From the NCBI GenBank assembly GCA_010645155.1, contig CM021321.1, positions 3,771,651 to 3,835,650 on the forward strand: DNA of 64,000 nucleotides, in the 5' to 3' direction. How positions within the stretch are numbered: position 1 is the first letter of the stretch; every line of letters starts with the position of its first letter. The notes under the pieces were generated by a model. That model was not told where the DNA came from. It ran no database searches and saw only the letters and a program-made list of their open reading frames with translations. Source of the DNA: Tigriopus japonicus. Taxonomy: Eukaryota; Arthropoda; Copepoda; Harpacticoida; Harpacticidae. Shown piece by piece: positions 1 to 11,300 of the stretch. Made by a program: the position numbers and the translations under genes.

Positions 1-17
1 AATGCCGGAGCGAAGAT

Positions 18-392
18 TTATGCCTTCTCAAACTTTTGTATTGAAGAGAGCATAGAATGAATGAGTTCGCCCCTTTTTGCTATAGGGTAAAGTTTTTGTT
101 TACCTTCTTCGTCGGAATTCAATTTTGCTGCCGTTCCATTGCACATAAAGATTTCACCCTTGGGGTCAACGTCGAAGAAACTTGGATCCTCAACCAGGTC
201 AATGATCAAGCCAGGAGGAGTTTGTTGCAAAGCCAGATGGATCTTTCGTGTGTCATCTCGATATCGGAGGTCCATGTCGGATCTGGTTAGTGCGGTGTAT
301 TTGTGCAGCACATCTTTCAGGTCAAATCGAATTTCCCAAGATGAGGTCAAAGGGATGAGTCCTACGATGCAGAAAAGAAACCTGGCGCACAT
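18..392 (-). CDS. small secreted protein, unidentified
   Basis: A 124-residue open frame starts at the ATG at 392 and ends at a TAA at 18-20. I chose this ATG over upstream in-frame ones because it is followed at once by a hydrophobic segment (MCARFLFCIVGLIPLTSS) that looks like a signal peptide cleaved near residue 18. The mature part is hydrophilic and rich in D, K and R. It has a potential N-glycosylation site (NGT) and a single cysteine next to it, so no intramolecular disulfide is likely. No introns are visible. I recognise no family. The protein is probably exported. The next gene lies on the other strand and starts more than 800 bp away, so the two are divergent. It could also be the last exon of a longer gene, with the signal-like stretch inside it, but the clean start and stop make a single-exon gene more likely. 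Confidence 0.5.
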   Translation of the reverse strand: MCARFLFCIVGLIPLTSSWEIRFDLKDVLHKYTALTRSDMDLRYRDDTRKIHLALQQTPPGLIIDLVEDPSFFDVDPKGEIFMCNGTAAKLNSDEEGKQKLYPIAKRGELIHSMLSSIQKFEKA

Positions 393-1256
393 TTTGAGGC
401 CGTTTGAATGAAAGGAAATGCTGTGAAGTCGAACAGGAGGTTTTAAGGGAAGACATTGCTCCTTTTTCGTGAACTTGATAAGGATGGAAATCTCCTTTTT
501 TCTTTTGGCAAAGTAGGTCATCGAAAACACGTTCCAGGAAAAGCGAAGAATCCAAAGACACATATACATACAATTAGGGCTTTGACGTCATTTCTTAGAG
601 GTCGTGTTCACTGACCAAATGGTTCGTTGGAACTGGTGGTAACAAATTTGACTTTCTACATCCTTTTCATATCTAGTGTACATGGGATAAAAGGTGTAAT
701 TTTAGCTAACAATTGAATCAAAGGAGACTCTTCTTCCTTAAGCGTTTTCCTCGGTTTTGATGCAAAGAAGAAAAGCATCCTTTTGATGATAGCAAGATTT
801 TATATATTCATTGAAATTTTGATGGACAAGACATTCAGAGCAATGTGGGAAAAGTGTTTGATAGGTCATTTTAAAATCCCAAGGGTTTTGAGGATGAAAA
901 GCGCCACCTAGTGTGTTCAGTTTAGAGATCTAAAGAGGACTGATATTGCTTGATTTGTGCTTTTTGTCCTTCCACAAATTACTAAAAAAATCCGCTCTTA
1001 CGAGTAAGGCCCTAATAATGCATATACGCATCGTGAGGACCGTTGATTGTACAAATCTTGATTCACACAAAGGACGGATTTTCAAATTAATAGTCATTTT
1101 TTCAATCAAATGTTGTTTGGTTCAAAACGTTCTAGACGTGACAAATGTCAGAATTGAAAGTCAAGCCCGAATGAATCATTATTTTTCTTTCTGTCGTGTC
1201 CTTGACGCGTTTCATCTTGGTTTTGTCTCGCCCTTTTTCTTCCTTCAATTTTCTAG

Positions 1257-3703
1257 GCTGTCAATGGGCCTTCAAATACCCATTCATCACCTTCAGACCG
1301 TCCAGATTTGAGCTCCTACTCAAAATTGGATCCAACCTTGGTCTTGTCTGAGATTTTCGAATCCCCTCGCCACGAACTTCGGGACGAAATCAACATTCCC
1401 ATTGAGTACCAATCGCCACCCGAACTTTTGGGTCGGATTTTGGCCACTCCAGCTGGAGGTCGAGTGGGTCTAGATTTCCTCATTCGTCTCCAATTGGACC
1501 AACAAGAAGTGGAAACAAGGTAGGAATAATCCTTTTGCGTCGGTCCTTGGGACATGGTTATGACGTCATGGCTTTCACGGACCTGGGAAAGGGCACTTAT
1601 TGGATTGGGGAATGGTGGGGTGCGTAGCATAATATGCCAGACACAGACAGGGTGCGCAAATTGAAACGGGGCAAAGAAAAAGTATTTGAATGAAGAATGT
1701 TTTTAAAATATTTTTTGTTAAGTTTTTTCAAAATAAAAAGGGAAGATTAGGAAGATTTTCATGTTCAGTCAAAGTTGGATAAAAGAATACTTGATTTAAG
1801 AGTAAATCTTGACATGTGCTACTGACATACGGTGTAAATACATTTCGTTCATCAAGTCTCTGGATAAGAAGTGATGTTGATGCCGACCAACAATTCTTAC
1901 ATCGAGCTTTAATTGCAGTTTGTTTTAGGACACAATAATTAAAGAGTAGAGTCTTAAAAAGTGCAGTCATCAGGTGCTTTTTAAGTGACCACAGCTCGTC
2001 GATTCAATGAAGTGCAATGATCCTCTTATTTTATGATTCACCAATGCTAAACCCTAGTCCATCGTTTCATTAAGGCCATTCCAAGAGGAAAAATTGACAG
2101 GAACAATAATAACAATTTGCCATCATTGAGTGTGAAAAAAGTCAAAAAAGTCAGCAAAAATTTGGTCATCTGAATGGAATAACGCATAAATAAGAGAAAA
2201 AAACGTTAGAAAAAGTGATTTGAATCATTTAATAGATATAGAAATAGATACAATTTAAAAGGTACATTTTCTTTGTCCAGTCTTAAGCAGTGCACCCTGT
2301 AGTAGGATAGAGAGGAGCAGATTGCGGTCATAGCCTAGCTAGACTTGGTAGACCTGCATGGATAGAAATAAGCCCACTTCCGTCTGCTTCAAATGGTTAT
2401 CCTGGCCTCTTAAATAAAGCCTTGAGCTCTTCAGCCAGACAAGACCAACGGAATACAGGCATTTTTGCTCACTTTGAAGTGCGCCGTTTTCCTTTGATGG
2501 AATGACGTCAAACTGAATTTAACTCAAAAGTACTTTAACGATGCTCATAAACATTGCTTCGAAATTAGACAAAAAGTTGAATAGATTCCATTCCATGCAC
2601 TTTTGGAGGGGCCCAAAATGTATCGATATTTTTCACTTGTGACACTTTTGGACATGCTGTCGATTTTGAATCGATGTGTTTGAATGACTTTTCAATGTAA
2701 CGATGCTCCAACGCTCAAAAGCTCGTCATGTGCCGAGGCCATTTTCAAATTATTGGATACTCAGCTGTGTGGAAGAAAACGAAAGGAGGAAAATTGTGTG
2801 TGCTTTTACAAACTGCAAAAGAAGCCTTTGATCTTAGGAGCTTTTGGTCGATATTATTTAATCATTTCAACTAGAATGGGTTCCTTGTTTAAACCCATTG
2901 TCACTTGTTCAATGCGTTAGACGAATCCATCAAAAAATTATGCTCTATCCTATTTTGACACACTTGAACTGATGATCGCTAAAGATGGAATTTTAGATAT
3001 TTAGGAAATCAAAAGTAAAAATAATGGGCATGATTTTGACGAATGACTGGTTTTGAATGTAGGTTTGATAGAAAAAAACACTCGTAAAAAATCACACCTT
3101 TTGGAAAGCTTATTCTCATTTAACTTCAAATACATTAATTTAACAAGTATCTCAGTGTATTCTAAACATGTATTTTTTTCTTTTTGTTGCGGATTTTGTA
3201 CTACCGCTACAAGGAATGCGATTCCCTGTAGACAAGGATTTCTCCCGACAGCTTCAATCTGATCCCCATCAGGATTCGAACCTACGCCGTCTGGGGAAAC
3301 ACTTACACTCGGCACTTTTAAGACTAGTACGCGTGGCCATTCTGGCTTGGACTATATTTAAAGAATACATTTAACTCTATTATGTTTGTAGATTCTGAAC
3401 TTGTTTTTGGCCCTTTACATGATGCCAACAGTTTGTTTTTGGTCACAGGGTGTTTAAAAACATTAGCTTGTTCGAACACTGAGGAGAGGGTGAATTTCTC
3501 AGTCTCAATTTTCTTTTTCTAGATACGCTAAAGGCACTCAGAGCGAGGCTGATGAGTCCGTGAACTTGATTTTCATCCCCTTGGACAAGGTGAAGGATTG
3601 GTCCATGGATCAAGACATGATCCTAAACATGACGGATCATTGCTTGGGAGGTTTACGATTGCTTCATCTCCTCTTGAGACGATCAAGTAACTCACATCAA
3701 TGA
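1257..3703 (+). CDS. unidentified protein, last two exons (5' part not found)
   Basis: Two exons join in frame. The first (1257-1519) follows a TTTTCTAG acceptor, begins in phase 0 with AVNGPSNTHSSPSDRP and ends in phase 2 before GTAGGA. The second (3523-3703) follows a TTTTTCTAG acceptor, restores the split Arg codon and ends at TGA after SSNSHQ. Together they give about 147 residues. The middle is acidic and hydrophobic, with patches such as PPELLGRILATPAGGRVGLD and NLIFIPLDKVKDW, and the last 20 residues are basic and leucine-rich. Splice phases and the open frame support a real gene. I found no convincing first exon between 393 and 1256, so the 5' part is missing or lies outside the window. 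The intron (1520-3522) holds a tRNA-like repeat. I recognise no family and give no function. Confidence 0.55.
1520..3522 (+). other. intron of the unidentified gene
   Basis: AT-rich sequence between the two exons. It contains a degenerate tRNA-like repeat near 3262-3348 and no other open frame that looks coding. Confidence 0.45.
3262..3348 (-). repeat. tRNA-like sequence, probable SINE head or tRNA pseudogene
   Basis: On the - strand a box B match (GGTTCGAATCC, 3272-3282) lies about 60 bases downstream of a box A-like TGGCCACGCG (3331-3340). The part between resembles a type-II (Leu-like) tRNA, with a CTTAA stretch where the anticodon loop would be and a long variable region. The acceptor ends do not pair, so it is not a working tRNA. 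A tRNA-derived SINE or an old pseudogene fits best. Confidence 0.45.
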
Positions 3704-4750
3704 CTGGATAACCTACTTAATAACTAAAGTTTTGAAACATTTTGGTATTCTGGCGTCTAAATTTTCTTCGCCTTGGATTACAAAAAAGAAGATTTGCCCC
3801 AGTTTATTGAACACGGAAGTCGGTTTGAGTGGTTTTGAAATTGTTTTCCCCAAAGATTCCCTATACAGTGCAAACTTGAACGTAAAGTGTGATGTGTTGT
3901 AGCAAAGTGTTTTTGCCAATAATACAAAAACCTTCATTTGATGGGCAACAAAAAGCATTGTTGATGGAGTCTTAGCTCAAATGCTTCTGAATATGTGAGC
4001 ATTCTTCAAAGGTAATGTTCTAAAGTATCCAAAGGTAAAGAACCAAGGATAATTGAAGCCAAGATTACTTTCAAAAAACACCTTGGATCCAATAAGCACT
4101 AAGGAGATTCAATGAAGCAATATATTTGTTGCAAAACCTCACATTTTAGTACAATGACCCATAGATATCTTATAACTGGATATCATACGACAGACCGCTT
4201 GGTTGACAAAACAGTGCAATAAATCGGTTTGTCATCAATGACCTCTGCAAAATGTCATCGCCACTTGTATTTACAGTACGTCCCAAAATTTTTAGTTTCA
4301 CTAGAAAGGTATTCTAATGCCATTAGGGTGTACACTATTGAACAGTATTTATTTAACAATGGAGCCGACGTTAATAAACAAACCCAAGTCGTGGCCAAAG
4401 TCAATCAGGGTTGCTAAAACATGCTACACACATGACAGTTAGTAGAAACACGTGTTTCTTTCAGAAATCATATTGTGATAGTATTTTTGTTTTATTCATT
4501 CAATAACTAGGCAAGTTCTCTCCATAATATCCATTGTAGGTAGATAAAGACTGAACCCTTTTTAGTTCCTAACCCATGCTTGAACTTGGCAACATTACGT
4601 ATCTATACGTAAATGGTGAAAGAGTTGTGATGTCATGGGGAGCTATATACCTGGTATGGTAGTCTTGCAAGTTTGGAAGTGTTTTTAGAGGTGCCCCTCT
4701 TTTCAGGGAATTTTACTATTCCAAAATAGTTAATGTTAAGGTTAATAGGT

Positions 4751-5694
4751 AATGGTGACGATGTGAGGTCTGGATGAAATAACAACAAAGCAGCGTTGTC
4801 AAATCAGATTTTCAAAATCAGTAGTTTTAAGTTAATTAATGACAAATGCCAATTTGTATCAAACCTTTCACACCTGTGTACCTTTCACATTAATTATATT
4901 CCACTTTCAAAACAGAAAAACAAATCATAAGATATTGCCCAATGGAAAAGTTTTATTGTTTGAACAAGCCAAGGATCACTAAACACCTGGATGCCTTGGC
5001 TACCGGCAAAAGCCATTTTTCAAATTCTGTGTTAGACAGAGAAAAATCTTATCAAAACTAAGTGTTTAATTGGTAATGCAAAGCTCACATGCTTAATTTC
5101 AACTTGATCGACTGAAATTTGTGGCAGTTAGCGTAATTTGAAGCGTAGAGCATAGGTCGCTCTTCCGACCAAACATTTGCACCTACAATCGTCCTTTTGG
5201 ACGATTGTAGGGTCAATTTTTCTCTCGTTTCCGCGCGTATGTATTGCGACTGTAGCAAATTTGGAAACGTTGTTTCTCGTGGATGGAGTAATGTACCATG
5301 CTGAAATTCAGCAAACGACATCTTTATTTGATTGTTTAATCATTCTTATCAAAACAAAGTCATTTACTTGAATGGAATTCGATTTATAAAAAATCCACAG
5401 CTGAACGCCTGAGCGGAGGCTTCCATGTCTTACGATTTCCTTGAACAAGCATATTTGACCTGAAATTCATTCTTGAAAGTAAAGTATTCTATCTAGAACG
5501 TCTGAACTGTTTTAAATTATTACTGCTTTAACTTACAAATTTGTTTGCTGAAGTGCCAAAACATGACAGTAATACAATTTTTTTCCATCTAGCTGAATCT
5601 GACCCTCTTTTTGATATTTTGTTGGCACAATTGGTTCATAAAGTTCTGGTAACACTGGTTCACTCTTTCGACCGCACCTCACATCGTCACCATT
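4751..5694. repeat. 19-bp perfect inverted repeat pair about 0.9 kb apart
   Basis: AATGGTGACGATGTGAGGT at 4751-4769 recurs inverted at 5676-5694, and both copies are flanked by GGTTAA-like bases. The pair may mark the ends of an old transposon, but I could not define a target-site duplication. Confidence 0.4.
5182..5211. repeat. perfect 13-bp stem hairpin with TTTT loop
   Basis: CCTACAATCGTCC (5182-5194) and its exact inverse (5199-5211) surround TTTT. There is no coding context. Confidence 0.7.
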
Positions 5695-7985
5695 AACCCT
5701 TCCTCTTGTTAAAGATTTCCTTGATTACAACACCAATTGAAGGGGCTCTTCCAAATTTTTGAATCAAGAACGCCTAACTTGGAAAAAACAGATGGCCAGA
5801 AGAGACATGTTCTTGTGGCAACAAGACATAATAGGAAATCATTTGCTCAATTGCACGTTTCCAATTTCTTCTTGTGTTTTGTATTTATTCTGCAAACTCT
5901 TCAACATACCCATGCCATTGGTCTTAAAATGCAACGTTTTTCGAAAACCTGGCTCTTGGAAATACGGTTCATTATTGGCAAGCCTTGACTGTCAACCCCA
6001 TCTGGTCCCTAACGTGATATGGTTATCACTCCTAGAGACGTGTCTAATCACTCCCAATGTAATGCTTCGACGTCTATTTTTGCGTGCTCCCCGTCTTACC
6101 TCTCTTCCATCAAACTTGTAAACTCAGGCAGTTTACAAGAAATTTCCTTTCAAAAAGTTTTGTGAAGGACTTTTCAGGTTTTATGCTCCAGTTCATACCA
6201 AGCATATCATTGACGCTAAAATTCCTCCTAATCATTAAACAATTAAACTTTCTCAAGATATGAAGGGGTTAAATCCCCCAAGGTTGGATTATGTTAATCG
6301 CCATTCAAAACTTTAGAAACTGGAAATTCCGAAATTTACAAAATGTAATGAGGTTCTGGACGTCCTTGAAAATGCAGTCGTGTATTTTGTTTTCAATCAG
6401 TCAGCCTTATTAAACGGTTTAGGCTTATTTTCCGATCGTACAATCTCGAAACTTTGCTTCGTCTTACTTCAAATACCTGACATTTTTAACAAGGTCTGAA
6501 TTGCACTTTTCACGAGCTTTTCCTGTCCAGGTTTTGCAGCTTCTTCTCATCAAATAGCGTGAGATAGGCAGATCTTGACTGGGAAGACATTCCTTTGCAC
6601 AACTTCTGACAAATGAATAATAATACCCTGACCAAATCTCAGGCCCTCCAACGACGAATCTCTTGAGGCAAATGCTGATCTGTTGTACGTACATATGTCC
6701 AAAGGAGAAATCGTTAGGTCAACCAGTACCAATCAAAATGACCCTCACTGACTTTAGAATGAGCCAAGAAAATATACTGTTTGGCAAACTTGGACAATGC
6801 TTCAAGGCCTTCGTTGTATGACATTAAATCGAATTCATGGAAATGAAAAATTACGCCCGTGACCTCTTCTTTGCACTTGCCGATATATAACCCAACGGTT
6901 TTCAGTTTGGCTTGAATTGGCCGAGTTCTTCGCATTTGATGATTCTGATCGAGAAACGAGCAACAGGCCAGGTTTCATATTGGTCCGTTTGGTATGTCAT
7001 GTGCTTCCAGGGGTCTACGTAGATAGTGAAGCAACGAGAGAAAATGCCTGTTTATATGCGAGAACAATAGAGGCTGGCTGACTGGCTGGACTTCTAAATA
7101 ACATAAATTCAAGTAAACGAAGTAAAGAACGACGGAATAAAATTCTTCAAATCTATAGACGAGTATTTTCTGACGGTACAAAATGGATCTGAAGGTAAAT
7201 TGAGGACACCAGATGACGGATCAAGTATTTGTTTGCGTTAATTTGCATTTTATCAACGAAATTGAGTGAACTTTTCGTCAATACAAAGGCAAAATAAGTG
7301 AAGTAATGATTTGAGCCCACGACAATTTTTGTCTTGTTAGTAAAATTGACGTTGAAACAAGGCGGAAAATTTGTTCCTTTCATGTTTTTTTTTTCAATTT
7401 AGCAAAACCTGCTTACTTTAGAAAATAAATTGCACTTAAATCTGGAATTTTTTTTCTTCATATGCAATTTCCCTTCACCTAATTTTTTGGTCTCTGTGAA
7501 GAGCTTTTTTATTTCCTCACCAATGGTCCTTTAAAACACCAAATTCGTGACACTACTATCCTACCATACCATACTAAACTTCTTTTATAGGTACTATTTA
7601 CTATTACTTACTTACTATTATAATAATATAGGACTATACAAGGAACTTTTTCACGCAGTATTTAAGAGCATATTTATTACTAAAATTTTAACAACAAAAT
7701 CCACCGCTTGGATTAGTTGAGAGCTACAAACCCCGTCGTTCAACATGTCATGTCAAATTCAAAAGAAATGAGAAACCTTCATCGAGCGAAAAGATCCGTC
7801 TCGTCATTATGGCAACCACTCAAAATGAAGAAGAAAATCTGTTGAATTCGTGTGTAATTACGGAATGTGGTGGCTGTCTGACAGAGACCAACTCGATGGT
7901 TTGTCTGACGAGCCGCAAATCTCACCCATTTGCAAGAGGTCCATTATTGCCTCCCTGAGTCCCTGAGGGTTCTAGAGTACAGCAC

Positions 7986-8348
7986 ATGTGGAAGTTTCCA
8001 CCTGACGATACTTCTGACTTGTGTGAGTCCCGTCTCCACCAGCAAACCACACGGGTAAACGTGGTTGGTTGGATGGTTGGTTGGTGGCCCCCTCGCTGGC
8101 AAAACCTTACTTATTCGTCGTCTTCCACGCTCACTTGGATATTCATTCCCGTCTTCTCAGTCTGTTGGTTGTGGGAGGGTGGTAAACGTCAAAAGTTCGT
8201 GACTCGTCTTCTTCCTTTGCCGTCTTGATCTTGATCATCATTTCCAACCAGCCACCAAAAAAACTAAGATCGCTCGTCTCGCTCGCGCAGAATGTGCCAT
8301 TGAGAACGGCGGGGAGAAAAGAAAGTTGTTGAAGAACGACAACACATC
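7986..8348 (+). promoter_or_regulatory. presumed promoter and 5' UTR of the GXYLT gene
   Basis: This non-coding stretch lies before the glycosyltransferase ATG. No TATA box or other clear core element is visible. It is assigned by position only. Confidence 0.25.
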
Positions 8349-11300
8349 ATGCCCCGTCTGAAAGACAAGCCCGTGAAGATCAATGGTCGGGACGTTCCGA
8401 ACCCTGGATTAAAATGGAACCACGTGTTATCCCGATTGGCACTCATCCCTATTTGTGTGTTGGTTTCGTTTCACTTGGTGCGATACCTTCAATACCCAAC
8501 CATCGAATTGCGGAGTCTCAATGCCGCCATGGCCGGGATTCAGAGTGTGTTGAAACAGGATTATTCCGAGGATTTTTTGACTGGCAATCGGAGCAGCGAA
8601 GCTCAAGTGATCACGATTGCCTTGGTGGCTTGTGGCAGCAAGGATCGCTTTGGTGAAGTGTCCGTGATCCTCAAATCTCTGCTCTTGTTTTCGACCTCCC
8701 CGTTCCAATTGGTCGTTTTCACGGACTCTCTCCGATCGGAAATCAGTGAGCTTCTCGAGCCGATTCGGACGCAGAAACCCCGGCAATTTGTCGATTTTAC
8801 CTATGAGATCAAGGAGCCCAATTATCCGGTGTCCGTGGAGAATCAAGAGATCAAGAACACGTTTCAAATGTGCGCCAGTTTGAGGCTGTTCTTGCCGGAT
8901 CTCTTGCCCCATGTGGATAAGATCTTGTATCTTGACACGGATATTGTCCTGTTGGACTCGTTGGACAATATTTGGAACCAGTTCCATATCATGAACGCCT
9001 CTCAAATGGCTGCTATGGCTCATGAGAACCAGGTCGAGATGTAAGTTGGGTGTGTTTACTTTCGATTTCGAGAAGCACGAATGCTAAACTAGTCACTATT
9101 GCGTGCAATTATGGTACGCTTCGTTGGAACCCTGAAGGAGAGTGATAAATTGGTTTCTAAATGCAGTCGTTGCAACGAAGCTTCAGAATTCAGCGCAAGA
9201 GTCTAAGATTTGCACCTCAAAATGATCGAAAGTTCGGATGTTCAGACAAGCGTCAAACTTTTCTTTTCTTGACAGTCCTTTTGTGTGTCGAACATGTTTC
9301 TCATCTTGAATAGTCCTCCAGATGGCGCCATTAATATTTATGGTTATTTGGCCACTTTGATCGAGCAGATGTAAAATTTAATTTTGCAACACCCACACCG
9401 AATTGAAAACCAATATATTTCTCATTCAACCAATTTATTGTCATGAAAAACGCAATTGATTTTTTGTTTGGAAAGATAGATATTTTCCCAAAGGACATAG
9501 TATTTTGACGTTTGTTAGTGATTTTATCTTCAACCCCTTAAGATCCTTGCGACTGTGATCCTTCGTCATTGTTAGACAAGCAACTTTAAAGTACCATATG
9601 TAACCCCAAAACCTCAAACAAGCACCAATCTTGCAACACGTGGCTTTTAAAATGTATGATCATATCGATGATTATTTTTCTTATATTGTAGCTTAGTGGT
9701 TACGGACAGATGGCGCTAAAGGCGACTTTTTATAAGAAAGCGCCAATTTCAAAAGGTTTAATAAAAGAAATTGTTTATTTTTTTTATCAATTTTAGCCTG
9801 AATGTATATTCGTATGCCAATTATCCCACAGTGAAGTTGGGTTTCAACTCGGGTGTGATGCTTATGGATCTGGAGAAGATGCGGCGCTCGTTTTGGATTG
9901 ACAAAAACTTGGCCATCTACAAACATCTGAGTGAACATCTAATCTTTGGAGATCAGGTAAATTCAACACATAAGCTCGCAGCGAAACAGGTTCTTCTCGT
10001 CGTTTTTTTTGCAGTAAAAGAACAATGTGAATCACCAGTAACATTTAAATCATATTAAAAATCTCTTAAAAGAATTAGGATCACGCGAAAGCAAATTTGG
10101 AATCGTGTGGGATGGACTACAATGACAACTTTAGCTTGGTTCTACATCTCTTTTTACTGGGTCAACCTCCAGACTTTTGACCTAGATCTCAGAGCGAGAT
10201 TAATGTAGTAGATGTCGGAGAAAGATCACAAAAAAGGAGAAAAAACGATCCACGTAATTGATCGCAGATAAACGAACATCGCAGGTATTTTTGATGGCGT
10301 ATTGCTGCAAGCCAAAGTTTGATGAACACTCATGGAAAATATTAGTTGTAATTCTGGCTTGAAATTGAAGCAAAGGAGATTCTTCTTTCTTTTCCATTTT
10401 CTCAGTCTTATAGCAATGAAAGGAAAAAGAGTCTTCTTGATGAGAGCAAGAATGCTAATCAAGCTTATTGTATTCGTTAAAATTATACTTGTGTTCTCCT
10501 CTCAATTCTTTTTAAAAGCAAGGTATAGAGAGCCTGGTTCTCATCTTATTTTTAATAGAAGTTTACATCAAGGTCAGTTTTCAAAGCCGGCAAAAATTTA
10601 CTCTCTCAAAAAGGGCCCTCATTGACGTGCTGTATTGTAATGTTTTACAGAGAGAATAGCCAAGGTAATTCAATTTGTAGTTTCAAATGAAGTTGATTCA
10701 TGAAAATGAATATGTTTGAATAAAACATTTGTAAAAAAATAAAAAATCCATGAACGAGAACTCAGTCAAGAAAAATACTCACTTGTACAAGGCCAGGATT
10801 AGGGAGTAATTGTTTAGACGATGTAATTGTTATAGTAATTGATTAAATTTTTCGACCAAGTAATCGCAATTGTAATCAATAACATTTTTTAAGTTTTTGA
10901 CCCAACCCTGAACAAGGCTATATAGTGACGGCAAAAAGAGTGCACCACAAGTAACTATTCTCAAGTCTAGTATCAGAACAAAAGCTACATACGTATTCGA
11001 AATCGAAAAAAGGCAGCAGAAGTGCAGTTATTCGAGCATGACTCCATGAAGGATTTACAATAGAATACCACTTATGACCTTGTTACTACAATGACAATTC
11101 AACGCACATGGTGTTTCTATAAGCGGACGAAGTTATCTATAAATTCCTAAAATATTTGAGACCAGTTTTGAGGTGTGAATGCAATACCGCACAGATACTG
11201 AAATTCTGTTAAGTAGGTCACGGGCAAAAAACTATGTAAGATGAATTTAAAACATGCTGAAAGATAATTTTTTGAATTGAACAGTTTTTCAAATCAAGTC

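Larger units (their letters stand above)
3704..7985. other. intergenic, no gene seen
   Basis: No open frame here has splice sites or composition that persuade me. It holds a short perfect hairpin at 5182-5211 and a widely spaced 19-bp inverted pair at 4751-4769 and 5676-5694. The longest frame (5759-6121, 120 codons) has no recognisable domain. Confidence 0.4.

Noticed and set aside
946..1256. Open frame before the exon at 1257
   Set aside because: It ends in a polypyrimidine tract and acceptor, so it is probably intron.
3262..3348. Functional tRNA gene
   Set aside because: Acceptor arms do not pair and box A is degenerate.
5759..6121. 120-codon open frame
   Set aside because: No domain, no splice sites, no signal peptide; compatible with chance.
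8427..9023. 198-codon frame on the - strand opposite GXYLT exon 1
   Set aside because: Shadow of the GXYLT exon, no motif and no splice support.
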